NCBI RefSeq assembly: GCF_019703855.1
Contig: NZ_AP024086.1
Coordinates: 930,001 to 994,000, forward strand
Origin: Desulfomarina profundi
GTDB taxonomy: Bacteria; Desulfobacterota; Desulfobulbia; Desulfobulbales; Desulfocapsaceae
DNA: 64,000 nucleotides
Direction of reading: 5' to 3'
Both the position numbers and the translations under genes were made by a program. This document shows positions 29,209 through 38,079 of the stretch, piece by piece; position 1 is the first letter of the stretch; every line of letters begins with the position of its first letter. Below the pieces are notes generated by a model, which did not search any database, was not told the DNA's origin, and saw nothing but the letters and a program-made list of their open reading frames with translations.

Positions 29209-30134
29209 TTATGCAGCAGCTTTCACTTTTTTCCTACGCTTTTTCTTTTCTTCAACAGGGGGGCCGAGCAGGGATTTGAGCTGATCGATTTTGACAGAAT
29301 TAATGGTGTTGTTTGTGAGGATACCTAAGCTTTGTTCATCAAGACCAAGGCAGAGGCCAAGGAGCTGGGGTAGAGGAGTACCGGAAGGGGATTGCCGTTT
29401 TCATCTGTAAGATTCAGCTGGGTTGTATCAAACTGAAGATAGCAGTATGAGCAGACCGGAACAACAAAGTCGGCTCCAGCTTTTCTTGCACCCTCGATTT
29501 TTTCGGAAAGCAGTTTGTGGGACATTTCATCATTTATGCCGGAAAGAGCAGCTCCACAGCATTCCAGTTTTCCCTGCCATTCCAGATTATTTATTCCGGC
29601 AACCTGCATCAGTGTTTCTGTTATTTTTGGAACAAAGGAATCGTCAAAGAGGGTGATTTCCCGAGGTCGGAGGATGTGGCAACCATGGATAACGGCGACG
29701 TTGAGATCCTTAAATTTCTTCACCAGTTTCGCCTTGATTGTTTCCACGCCGATTTCATCGTGGAGGACGCTCAGAAAATGCTTAATCTCTGTTTTGCCTG
29801 TATAGCGCAGGTCTTCCCTGGCCAGAAGCGTATTCATGTCCTCCTGCAGCTGAGGATCTTTTTGCAGACATCTGCGCGCCTTCTGCAGACTCGCAAAACA
29901 GCAGTTACAGATTACAAAAATATCAAACCCCAGCTTTTCGGCAATGGCCATATTTCTGACTGATGGCAGGATATACGCCTTTTCGTCAACATTACGCACC
30001 GGATAACCGCAGCAGTTGAATTCTGGAACAGTTTCAAGTTCAACGCCGAATGTATTGAAGACTGCCTGGGTGGCAGTTGCGTACTGTTCAATTCGTGCCG
30101 GGATATTGCACCCCTGAAAAAATGCGTATTTCAT
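29209..30134 (-). CDS. hdrB: HdrB-like CCG-domain protein (one apparent base deletion)
   Basis: Two CCG motifs bind the non-cubane iron-sulfur centres that reduce disulfides in HdrB: ETVPEFNCCGYP with a later CNCC, and LECCGAALSG with SYCYLQ. The frame as given stops at 29325. Adding one base to the G run 29367-29370 (C on the coding strand) gives the conserved HdrB end YPQLLGLCLGLDEQSLGI, a Lys-rich tail and a stop at 29209, for 308 residues. It overlaps the HdrE/C fusion by 4 bp, so they form one complex. Its electron acceptor is unknown. Confidence 0.88.
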
Positions 30135-31847
30135 GAGTTGACTCCTGCATCTATTTTATCTATTGCCTTGTTTTTCAGACTGTAAAAAATATCACAGAGT
30201 TCCACTTGATTCGGACAATGCTCCTGACAAAGATAACATGTGGAACAACTCCAGATCATCTGGGAACCCATGGCAAGTTCAGTGTTACCTATACCGAGAC
30301 TGAACATGATTTGGTGGGGGAGCAGTCCCAGTGCTTCAGAGGGATTGTCAAAGCTTCTGACCACTGGACAGATATTGGTACAGCGCTGACAGGAATAACA
30401 GCTTTTGTAGCTGCTGTTTTCATAGCCCTGCCTGGAAAGTCCCATGGGGAGTTCAATTTCTGAAAGTTGTGTAAAGCTTTTTTTGAAAAGGGCAGTGACC
30501 GTTTTGAGCGCCTTGATATGGTCATCGACAAAGTTCCGGGCGAGGGCCAGGGGAAAAGAAAAATGGCCAAGCATTGAGGGTTCAGGAACCCCTCTGTCGA
30601 GCAGACTGTATCTGGCGGTTACAAATATTTCTTTCAGGTTTATACCCGACGGACAGACCTTTGTACATCGATCACAACTCGTGCAGACATACAGTCCCTG
30701 CTGCAATTGATCCAGCTGCAACTCATCTGTTATTTTACCGGCAGCATAGTCTTTTAGGAACTGTACTTTTTCCGAGGGCAGAATAAAATCGTTGCCAAAG
30801 GATTCAAAGAACATATTTGAAGAACATTCGAGGGAACAGGATCCGCAATGGGTGCATGCCGACAGGCCTATCATCTGGTGGGTGGGTACAAGAGCGTCAC
30901 GTACACTTTCTTCTCCTGCGATTCGTTTGATGATCAGGCTGACAGGTGCGGAGATAATGTGGAACATCTTGCTGAATGGCAGCCACGCGAGAAATGCACT
31001 GCAGGCAAGAATATGGAGAAACCAGAAAAAGGATACAGCTCCTGAATCACCAAATATTGCTGCAATCGGTCTTGTGATTCCCTTCAGGGTAAAACTTGCG
31101 AAGGCGGAACTGTTGCCGCTATGGCACTCGATACAGCTGTCGCCGTTCAGTTCTTTTCCTGAGGCTACAAGTTCGGCAGGCAGGGGGATTGCAGGGTGGG
31201 AGCCACAAGGCCGTTTTCCTGGACCCAGTAAGCTGCCAGTGCATTTGTCTCCTCTTCATCCAGTGCGCCATATTCATCCACCATGTTCTGGAAAGTCGAA
31301 TAGGAAGACATTTTTGCTCCCTCAAGCAACATTCCGGAAAAGATTATCACAGCGATAAATACAAGCGCCGCCCAGTCCGCCGAATTTGTTTTCAGTCTCC
31401 TGGACTTGAGGGAAAGGCGTCTGTAAACGGCAAGTCCCAGTCCGATCAGTACCATGACACCGAAAAAATTTCGCAGGAAAAGATAGGGATTGAGGGTCGG
31501 CTGAAAATCACTGAAAATATTTTCGGAGACTATCCATGGAGAGCATGCATGAAAAGAAGGAGAATGAATCCGAAAAATATCAGGGTGTGTGTTACCCAGC
31601 GGAGAAGATTTTTTTCAAATATACGCTTCTGGAAAAGATGGTCGAGAAAAAAGGACTGCACAGCCTGGAACAATCCGGCACCGAAAAGGGTTCCGATCCC
31701 TCCCTTCAGAGATTCGGACAACCTGTTGTTTTCTGATGTCTGTTTTCCGGGCGGTTTCAACCCTAGAGAAAACCAACTGGAGAAACGAATAAACAATCCA
31801 ACAAGACAGACAATACCAGCCAAACCAAACAGTATATTGATATTCAT
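30131..31847 (-). CDS. Cytochrome b / c-heme / HdrC iron-sulfur fusion (two apparent base deletions)
   Basis: After restoring one base near 31531 and one in the G run 31183-31187, this is a single 572-residue protein. The N-terminal half has membrane helices carrying likely heme b histidines (WVTHTLIFFGFILLLFMHAL, and SFFWFLHILACSAFLAWLPF). Between the helices is a CxxCH c-type heme motif (CIECHSG), probably periplasmic. The C-terminal half is HdrC-like with several Cys clusters (CTHCGSCSLEC, CTSCDRCTKVCP, CYSCQRCTNICP, CSTCYLCQEHCP). With HdrB it would form a membrane Hdr-type complex linking a quinone or periplasmic cytochrome pool to a cytoplasmic acceptor; this is inferred from domain content. 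Confidence 0.85.
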
Positions 31848-31885
31848 AGTTAAATCTTTATACCCTCAGTTCCAGTTTCCATTGT

Positions 31886-31925
31886 ACGGGGTTTCCTTTT
31901 AAAACACTTTAAAAGGAAACCCCGT
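31886..31925. repeat. Perfect 18-bp stem with 4-nt loop upstream of the HdrE/C fusion
   Basis: ACGGGGTTTCCTTTTAAA (31886-31903) is the exact complement of TTTAAAAGGAAACCCCGT (31908-31925), with loop ACAC. It lies 39 bp upstream of the fusion gene's ATG. It could be an operator, a 5' leader hairpin or the end of a transcript from the upstream kinase gene; the sequence does not decide. Confidence 0.8.
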
Positions 31926-32070
31926 GGAATTATTTTTACCTGAAATTCTTCACTTCAGAAAATATTGTGTACCCAATCAGTAATCACGTTCACTCACCAT
32001 TCTGGTGAAGTGAATTTTCATTTTTTACCCTGCGGGATCAGTAATTTCGGAATTTACGTTTATCTGCTGA

Positions 32071-32162
32071 ATCTATTTCGTTTTCACCAGTTTGAAGTAT
32101 GCAAATACGTCAACACCATTGATACCGCGTATCTCCGGTAAATTTACTGGTTGCAGGATTTA
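32071..32162 (+). repeat. Repeat family A, right half only
   Basis: About 92 bp from ATCTATTTCGTTTTCACCAG to GGTTGCAGGATTTA match, with scattered changes, the right half of the long element at 23707-23953. A left arm with AAATCCTGCA is not evident, so this is a truncated copy. Confidence 0.65.
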
Positions 32163-32450
32163 AGTTTTCTTTATCAATTCACGTGTAACATCATATCGAT
32201 TTTAATAATACTTTAAAGTCGTGAATGATGCTTGTTTTCTTCTCCTGTTTTAAAAAAATGTACTACTGGTGGAAAGATACGGGAAGCCGGGTTCCCGACG
32301 GATAAGACATTGTTGTATACAAAGTTTGTCTTGCAGAGAGATTGAGATATTCTCCTTCTGCAGTTCATACTGTTGTAATTGTAAAGAGAAATCAAAAAGA
32401 ATATACAGTTTTTTTGAGGGAGAGTCGAGTGTCTATTTTTATTTTTATTT

Positions 32451-32574
32451 ATTATCTGAAAATCTCGCGATCAAAGGTCGTTTTGCCGCAGTCGGATTTT
32501 CATTCATTTTTTTGTACCCAAAGGGCATAAATACCCAAAGGGCATGATGAGCTGAGTCATTCGGCCAGACCATG
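32451..32574 (+). repeat. Repeat family C, single copy
   Basis: Unit of about 124 bp starting ATTATCTGAAAATC. It contains TTGCCGCAGTCGGATTTTCAT and two successive CCCAAAGGGCATAAAT-type steps, ending CGGCCAGACCATG. It is directly followed by one end of family D. Confidence 0.7.
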
Positions 32575-32620
32575 CTTTGATTAAATTCTCCTGCATCCTT
32601 GAACTGATGAGAATTGCGGG

Positions 32621-34156
32621 TTAACCGATTGAGACAAAATGAAATTCACTGGATATTTCTTCCTCCGGAAACTCCAGAAGAATAGTTGTTCCTTCCGGCC
32701 CTGTTTTCTTTATAGAGATCTTGCCCTGGTTTTCCTCCATGATGCCATATGCCATACTGAGGCCGAGTCCGGTACCTTTACCCACTTCCTTGGTTGTAAA
32801 AAATGGGTCAAACACCTTGGAAATATTCTCCTCGGGAATACCGCTGCCCGTATCAGAAACTTCAAGATAGGCCTTTTTCTTTTTTTTGTCACGGTACGTC
32901 TTGAGTGTGAGTGTTCCGTGTCCCTCCATTGCATCAAAGGCATTGATAATGAGATTAATGAGTACCTGGCACAGCTGGTTTTTATCCGCGTTAATGAGAA
33001 TCTGGTAGTCGTCCAGATCTTTGACAATCTTGACGTTCATGAACAGTTTCTGGTCTCGTATGAGGCGGAGACTTTCACCAACGAGATTATTCAGGTAGAA
33101 AATGTCTTTGGATGGGCTGGTCTGCCTGGAGTAGGCAAGGAGATTTTTAACTATTTCCCGGCATCTCTCCGCATCTTCAAGAACGTATCTGAGGTTTTCA
33201 CCCAGGGGATTATCTTCATCTAGTTTTTCCTGCATCAGGTTCCCATAGAGAAGGATGGAGGTTAGAGGATTGTTTATCTCATGGGCTACTCCGGCTGCCA
33301 ATCTGCCAAGAGACGCCAGTTTTTCTGACTGAACGAGTTGAATTTCAGCTTCTTCAAGTTTTTTCTGTACAGCCTGTTTTTCTCTCAGGTCATTGAAAAT
33401 GGCAGCAGTTGCAGCTTCACGGCCTTCCTCATAAATGATTGCCGCTGTCATTTCAACGGGTATCTCTTCGCCATCCCGGGTTATAATATTGACCTTGGTA
33501 ATGGGCAGTTTTCCCTTTTCTCCGTTCTTTTCGTCCCGCAGCTTTCTCATGATTTGGCGCGCAACTCCCGGAGGATAGAAATCCTCTATGTTGACATGAT
33601 TGGCCCCCTCCACCGTATAGCCGAAAAGATCTTCCGCGGCCTTGTTCATGAGGATGATATCACCCTTCCTGTTGGCTGCCATAATGGCGCTGGCAGAACT
33701 CTGTACGACCTTGTCAATCAGTTCCCGAACGTCAATATATTTTTTTTCGAGTTTTTTTACCTTAGTGATATCCCTTAGGCTCTCAATGACATATGAGACT
33801 TCTCCCCGGCTGTCAAGAATGGGGGAGAAAACACGTTCTTCCCAGGTTTTATCTCCATTTTCATCACGGTCATTGAGAACGATGGAAAGGGCACGCTTTT
33901 CACTGATACATTTTGCCAAGGTACATTGGGAAGAGTTGCAGGGCAGATTGTCGTGATCGCTGTCTCCGAAGAAAAGGTGTTTACATGTATCACCGATAAG
34001 TTGATTTTCTGTAAGACCGGTTTTCTGGAAAAATTTTCTGTTGGCGGCAACAATGGTTCTGTCAGGCCTGAGTATGAGAGTGGGGAAGGAAAGAGAGTCA
34101 AAGACATGGGTTTTCCAGTCATCAGTCGCATCTTCTTTTTTCAATGTATCAGTCAT
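32621..34156 (-). CDS. Cytoplasmic PAS-PAS sensor histidine kinase
   Basis: The protein has 511 residues and no membrane helices. A first PAS domain (FPTLILRPDRTIVAANRKFF), with a Cys-containing insert, is followed by a second PAS (SSASAIMAANRKGDIILMNK), a HisKA domain with acceptor His in GVAHEINNPLTSILLYGN and an ATPase domain (NLIINAFDAMEG, DTGSGIPEENIS, GTGLGLSMAYGIM). The first PAS carries LPCNSSQCTLAKC, possibly a redox or metal site. It is the last gene of a minus-strand series containing a CheY-like regulator and two ACT proteins. Its stop lies within a family-D repeat end (GGGTTAACC). Confidence 0.88.
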   Translation of the reverse strand: MTDTLKKEDATDDWKTHVFDSLSFPTLILRPDRTIVAANRKFFQKTGLTENQLIGDTCKHLFFGDSDHDNLPCNSSQCTLAKCISEKRALSIVLNDRDENGDKTWEERVFSPILDSRGEVSYVIESLRDITKVKKLEKKYIDVRELIDKVVQSSASAIMAANRKGDIILMNKAAEDLFGYTVEGANHVNIEDFYPPGVARQIMRKLRDEKNGEKGKLPITKVNIITRDGEEIPVEMTAAIIYEEGREAATAAIFNDLREKQAVQKKLEEAEIQLVQSEKLASLGRLAAGVAHEINNPLTSILLYGNLMQEKLDEDNPLGENLRYVLEDAERCREIVKNLLAYSRQTSPSKDIFYLNNLVGESLRLIRDQKLFMNVKIVKDLDDYQILINADKNQLCQVLINLIINAFDAMEGHGTLTLKTYRDKKKKKAYLEVSDTGSGIPEENISKVFDPFFTTKEVGKGTGLGLSMAYGIMEENQGKISIKKTGPEGTTILLEFPEEEISSEFHFVSIG

Positions 34157-34224
34157 ATTTCTGTATGTGATTGTTTTGCCATTTGATCCACAGGAAAAAT
34201 CGGAGGCAGAGCTTTCCGGCAGGA

Positions 34225-34728
34225 TTACGATGTTGTTGGAATGATAAATGCCTTGTTCAGGACTTCGTGGGCCTGCAGACCAAACCCTTCCCGGAGAAGC
34301 AGGTATACGCTGGTTCCGGCACAGCCGGCGGTGATGATATCAATCTGTTCCTGGACCAGTGATGAGAAAACCGCATCGGCAATACCATATCTGTCCTGGA
34401 AATGAGGCCCGTGAAGAAAAACCAGTTCCATGGATGTGAGTATATTGAGAGTACACCCGTCAACTGCTGTGAATTGCTCAATCTGAGTTCGGGCAGCACT
34501 CCAGTTTGATTCATCAAGGACAATATTGAGTCGCAGGTAATGAGAATCGATATAGTCCTGGGTAATGAATTCAAAACGATAGACGGAATCATCCAGACAA
34601 AGCAGCTTTTCCCCGATGATTTGGATATGGTCACATGGAACGGTAATCTGAACCAGTACCAGTCCCTGTTTCAGAGAAATACCATAAACCTTGATTTTGG
34701 ATTCCCAGTAGACGGCAATTGTTTCCAA
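34225..34728 (-). CDS. ACT-domain protein, second of a tandem pair
   Basis: The protein has 167 residues and no catalytic domain. The C-terminal half resembles the regulatory ACT domains of aspartokinase (GPHFQDRYGIADAVFSSLVQ, then EQIDIITAGCAGTSVYLLLR), and the N-terminal half seems to be a diverged ACT fold. The start is TTG at 34728 with GGAGGAACG upstream; no better ATG is available. It is similar in plan to the gene at 34808 and probably arose by duplication. It likely senses an amino acid and signals to the adjacent kinase, which is inference. Confidence 0.65.
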   Translation of the reverse strand: METIAVYWESKIKVYGISLKQGLVLVQITVPCDHIQIIGEKLLCLDDSVYRFEFITQDYIDSHYLRLNIVLDESNWSAARTQIEQFTAVDGCTLNILTSMELVFLHGPHFQDRYGIADAVFSSLVQEQIDIITAGCAGTSVYLLLREGFGLQAHEVLNKAFIIPTTS

Positions 34729-34807
34729 AAACGTTCCTCCACAAAAAAGACAAAAAATATATCAGACTGATCCCGTAACTAGTGGCCATATCTTCCGGGA
34801 ACCGGGT

Positions 34808-35329
34808 TCAACGGATTTCTTTCAGATGGAATTCCTGGCGAAAAGGAGCGTGATTTTCCGGGAGGATGAGTTCCATCTGCAGTTTTTCGGCAATGGAATC
34901 AAGAGCACTGAATTCTGTGTTGACAGCTAGGGCGGAAATTGAACTCCCCATGGAATAAATCGGATAACCGGATTGCCCGAAGATTCGGACAATCAATCCG
35001 AGGAGGTTGAAACTGTTGCGATGGGGGAAAAGGGTTATTGTACCGACGGAATGAAAAACTGTCCTCTGCAGATTACTGAAAGATGAAAAATCCAGGATGG
35101 CCTGAACCTGGCTGTAATCTTCCCTGGCAACACAGAAACTGCTTTTGCAGTCTTCAGACGTAGTCAATGCATGACAGAGAAAAGTGATGTTTATTCTTTT
35201 GTCAGCAATAAGACGAAGAATCTCGTTAAAAGAAGAATCGTTCTTTTCTCTTCCGGTAAAAGAAACCTGGACCAGTTCTTCGCTGAATTTCAGCCCACCG
35301 ATTGTGGGTTTATGATTTGCTTCGGACAA
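34808..35329 (-). CDS. ACT-domain protein, first of a tandem pair
   Basis: The protein has 173 residues with aspartokinase-like ACT features: DKRINITFLCHALTTSEDCK, SFCVAREDYSQVQAILDF, and then HRNSFNLLGLIVRIFGQSGY. There is no kinase domain. The start is TTG at 35329, preceded by AAAGGGAAT. It is separated from the response regulator by 209 bp containing a partial family-C repeat and from the second ACT gene by 79 bp. Ligand unknown; methionine, serine or glycine would fit the one-carbon neighbourhood but nothing in the sequence shows it. Confidence 0.65.
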   Translation of the reverse strand: MSEANHKPTIGGLKFSEELVQVSFTGREKNDSSFNEILRLIADKRINITFLCHALTTSEDCKSSFCVAREDYSQVQAILDFSSFSNLQRTVFHSVGTITLFPHRNSFNLLGLIVRIFGQSGYPIYSMGSSISALAVNTEFSALDSIAEKLQMELILPENHAPFRQEFHLKEIR

Positions 35330-35390
35330 CGAAATTCCCTTTCATTCCATCATTTCCTGCCCGGATTTCCTCCTCACCAGTTATTCATGC

Positions 35391-35437
35391 CAGTTGGGTG
35401 TTTATGCCCTTCGGGTGTTTATGCCCTTTAGGTACAA
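35391..35437 (-). repeat. Repeat family C fragment, inverted
   Basis: About 47 bp with two TTTATGCCC(T/A)-type steps and GGTACAAC, matching the complement of the GTTGTACCC...GGGCATAAA section of family C. It is the only reverse-orientation copy I found. Confidence 0.5.
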
Positions 35438-35538
35438 CAACCAGTGAATTCCCAATTACGGTAAAAACGTCTCCCGCACTTCGGGTATTCTGAAAAACAC
35501 AGTGGTCGGGAAATCCGGGTGTAGCTCTGACGGTTTTC

Positions 35539-35922
35539 TTACAAATTGTCTTTAACTATTTCCATCAGTTTATCCAGATCGATCGGCTTGGTGACAAAGT
35601 CATCGGCCAGGGTGGTTTTTCCGCCCATGTGGGTGTAGTTGGTGCTGGAAATTGCCTCTGTGACCGCAGTCAGCAGAACAATAATTATATCTTTGTAATC
35701 GTCGGAGTTTTTCAGTTCATCACAGAGAGTGTAACCGTCTTTTCTCGGCATCATTACGTCAAGAATAATCAAAGCGGGACGTTCGGCTTTGATTTTATCC
35801 ATAGCTTCAATGCCATCATACGCTTTGGCAACACGGAAATTCTCACTCTCAAGCTTCATGGAAACCATTTCCACGAGATCGGTGTCGTCATCTACTACCA
35901 GAATAAGTTGGCCGTCGCTCAT
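35539..35922 (-). CDS. Single-domain CheY-like response regulator
   Basis: The protein has 127 residues, a receiver only. The acidic pair is in LVVDDDTDLVEMV, the acceptor Asp in ALIILDVMMPRKDGY (about residue 55), a Thr in VLLTAVTEA and the conserved Lys in DFVTKPIDLDKL. AAGGAGGAGCT precedes the ATG. It starts 44 bp after the metF stop, so it is probably on the same transcript as the methylenetetrahydrofolate reductase genes. The kinase three genes downstream is the obvious partner. Confidence 0.88.
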   Translation of the reverse strand: MSDGQLILVVDDDTDLVEMVSMKLESENFRVAKAYDGIEAMDKIKAERPALIILDVMMPRKDGYTLCDELKNSDDYKDIIIVLLTAVTEAISSTNYTHMGGKTTLADDFVTKPIDLDKLMEIVKDNL

Positions 35923-35966
35923 TAGCTCCTCCTTCTACCATTAATGGATTTAAAGTCCTGATACTT

Positions 35967-36889
35967 TTATACCTGAGGCCGGGGAAGAAGTCCTGCTCTT
36001 TCGCAGATTTCTTCAACTTTTTCTTCCCATTCGATAGCCATGATGTGGAAACCGGCAACACCCTCGACTTTTTTCAGGCGTTCAATAGTTTCTACACAGA
36101 TAGCGATACCTTCTTCGGCCTGTTTTTCTTTTGGTACAGCACTGATCCGGTCAACAATTTCCTGGGGAACATCCATCCCCGGAACCTTGGTTGCCATAAA
36201 CCTGGCGGCTCCTGCGGATTTACAGGGGGTTACCCCTGCCAGAATATAGCATTTCTTATGGAGGCCGCGAGCTCTCACACCTTCCATCCATTTTTCAAAT
36301 TTGTCCACATTGAAAATACATTGGGTCTGGATGAAATCGGCTCCCGCGTTTATTTTCTTTTCCAGGCGAAGAACACGCAGTTCAAAGGGGTCGGCAAACG
36401 GGTTAGCAGCAGCACCGATAAACATCTTCGGGCCCCTTTCAGATCTGCACCACCCTGGAATTTTTCTTCGTCACGCATCTGCTTGACCATCTGGATCATC
36501 TGGATGGAGTCAATATCGTGAACATTCATGGCCATGGGGTGATCACCAAATTTGGTGTGATCACCTGACAGGCAGAGCATGGTGTCAATTCCGAGAGAAT
36601 AGGCACCAATAATATCTGCCTGCATGGCAAGCCTGTTTCTGTCCCTGGAGACGACCTGCAGCAGTGGATTCAGCCCTTCCTGCTTGATAATCGTAGATGC
36701 AGCCAGACTGGACATGCGAACCATTGCCGTCTGATTGTCGGTTACGTTAATGGCGTCAACAATACCGGCCAGATATTTTGCCTTTTCCCTCACCTTGTCA
36801 GGCTGCGCTCCACGGGGAGGACCACACTCAGAGGTGACTGCTAGATGTCCGGCGGCTAATACTTTTTCCAATACACTTTCTGTTTTCAT
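35967..36889 (-). CDS. metF: Methylenetetrahydrofolate reductase (one apparent base deletion)
   Basis: Reduces methylene-THF to methyl-THF. The N-terminal part (TSECGPPRGAQPDKVREKAK, then GIDTMLCLSGDHTKFGDHP) and the C-terminal part (KKINAGADFIQTQCIFNVDK, then KSAGAARFMATKVPGMDVP) are in different frames. Restoring one base in the three-base run at 36430-36432 joins them as KGAPKMFIGAAANPFADPFE, for 307 residues. It overlaps metV by 4 bp. In anaerobes this MetF works with MetV, HdrABC and MvhD. A paralogue lies five genes upstream at 41281. Confidence 0.92.
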
Positions 36890-37554
36890 TCTGCCAAATC
36901 CTCTCTGATAATCTTTCTTGGACCGCTTCCTCCACCACTTCTCCAGTCTTTTGCAGGCATGATTTCAACATAGCGGTCTTCCTGACCAAGTGACTTGAGC
37001 CTGTCCCAAATAAGCTGCCAGGCACATTCGACATCTTCACTGATCTCACATTTCCCTGTTGTGGATCCGCCACAGGGACCGTTCATCAGTTGTTTCGCGC
37101 ACCTGGCGATGGGACAGATTCCGCCGGTAATTCCAAGGACACAGTTACCGCATCCCTGGCACCTTTCAGCCCAGACGCCCTGGCGTTCCGAGGCCCCCAT
37201 GAACTTGGTGTTCAGGGCCGGAAAAACCGGCTTGTCCTTGTAGCGCATGGCAATCTGCTGTACACCACAGCCGCAGGCCATGGACATGACAGCGTCTGCG
37301 CCGTCAATCATCTGCACCAGTTCTTCTACATATTCAGGGTCACACTGGCGCTCAAGAGTATGTTGTTTGATTTCGATATTATTACCGCTCTTGAGAAGGG
37401 CCATCTGAAGGCCGGAGGCCAGCAGTCCCACTTCCTTTCTACCGCCTGCCGCACAGACGGTGACACATTCGTTGCAACCGAGAAGAAGGATGCGCTTGAA
37501 TGGCTTGATATATTCAATGAGTTCCTCTAAAGGTTTTCGTTCAGCAGTGATCAT
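36886..37554 (-). CDS. metV: MetV, methylenetetrahydrofolate reductase zinc/iron-sulfur subunit
   Basis: The protein has 222 residues, rich in Cys: LLGCNECVTVCAAGGRKE near residue 25, SMACGCGVQQIA near 92 and a C-terminal cluster CQGCGNCVLGITGGICPIARC, followed by LMNGPCGGSTTGKCE. This matches MetV, the partner of MetF in the acetogen-type reductase. It sits 105 bp after mvhD and overlaps metF. AAAGGAGAGTG precedes the ATG. Confidence 0.9.
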   Translation of the reverse strand: MITAERKPLEELIEYIKPFKRILLLGCNECVTVCAAGGRKEVGLLASGLQMALLKSGNNIEIKQHTLERQCDPEYVEELVQMIDGADAVMSMACGCGVQQIAMRYKDKPVFPALNTKFMGASERQGVWAERCQGCGNCVLGITGGICPIARCAKQLMNGPCGGSTTGKCEISEDVECAWQLIWDRLKSLGQEDRYVEIMPAKDWRSGGGSGPRKIIREDLAE

Positions 37555-37659
37555 TGTGGTTCACTCTCCTTTAAAATTTATACCGCCAACGGTGTCGTTG
37601 TCAGTCGGTGCCGCCCAATGGATTCCAGTTGGAAAATACGCAAGGGGCAGCAGCAGTTA

Positions 37660-38079
37660 TCAGGCCATGGCCGCTTTTATCGGACTCGGACCAAGTTTAC
37701 GGATTTTCTCCGTAATTTCAGTCGCTGTCTGGGCGAAACGATATCCCATGCCGGCCGACATTGTCACCATTTCGAGCCGTTCACTTTCGATTCCTATTTC
37801 TTCCAGGTATTTCCTGACGTAGTTGACCCTGCGGGCCGCTTTTTCATTGCCGTTTTTAAAATGACAGTCGCCTTCCAGGCAACCCGCAACGTAAACGCCG
37901 TCAGCGCCATTCTCAAAGGCCTTGACAATATGCAGTGCGTCGACTTTTCCCGAGCATGGTACCCGGATTATTTTCACATTTGCAGGATACGGAAGTCGCT
38001 GGCTTCCTGCCATGTCTGCAGCGGTGTATGCGCAGTAGTGGCAGCAAAAAGCTACTATTACCGGTTCAAAATTTTCCAT
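37660..38079 (-). CDS. mvhD: MvhD/HdrA-associated iron-sulfur subunit
   Basis: The protein has 139 residues of the MvhD (FlpD-like) family. It has AFCCHYCAYTAADMAGSQRL near the start, VPCSGKVDALHIVKAFENGA in the middle and AGCLEGDCHFKNGNEKA, the cysteines binding a [2Fe-2S] cluster. MvhD passes electrons from a dehydrogenase or hydrogenase to HdrA. Its ATG shares one base with the hdrA stop (TAATG). Confidence 0.92.
   Translation of the reverse strand: MENFEPVIVAFCCHYCAYTAADMAGSQRLPYPANVKIIRVPCSGKVDALHIVKAFENGADGVYVAGCLEGDCHFKNGNEKAARRVNYVRKYLEEIGIESERLEMVTMSAGMGYRFAQTATEITEKIRKLGPSPIKAAMA

Larger units (their letters stand above)
31848..32620. other. 773-bp non-coding stretch with hairpin and two repeat families
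   Basis: No gene is supported. The stretch holds a perfect 18-bp hairpin (31886), a partial family-A element (32071), a family-C unit (32451) and one end of family D (about 32601). It must also contain the promoter of the HdrE/C-HdrB unit. Confidence 0.6.

Noticed and set aside
31530-31847. Separate 105-residue membrane protein
   Set aside because: Restoring one A gives a continuous NarI/HdrE-like sequence into the next fragment, so it is the N-terminus of the fusion.
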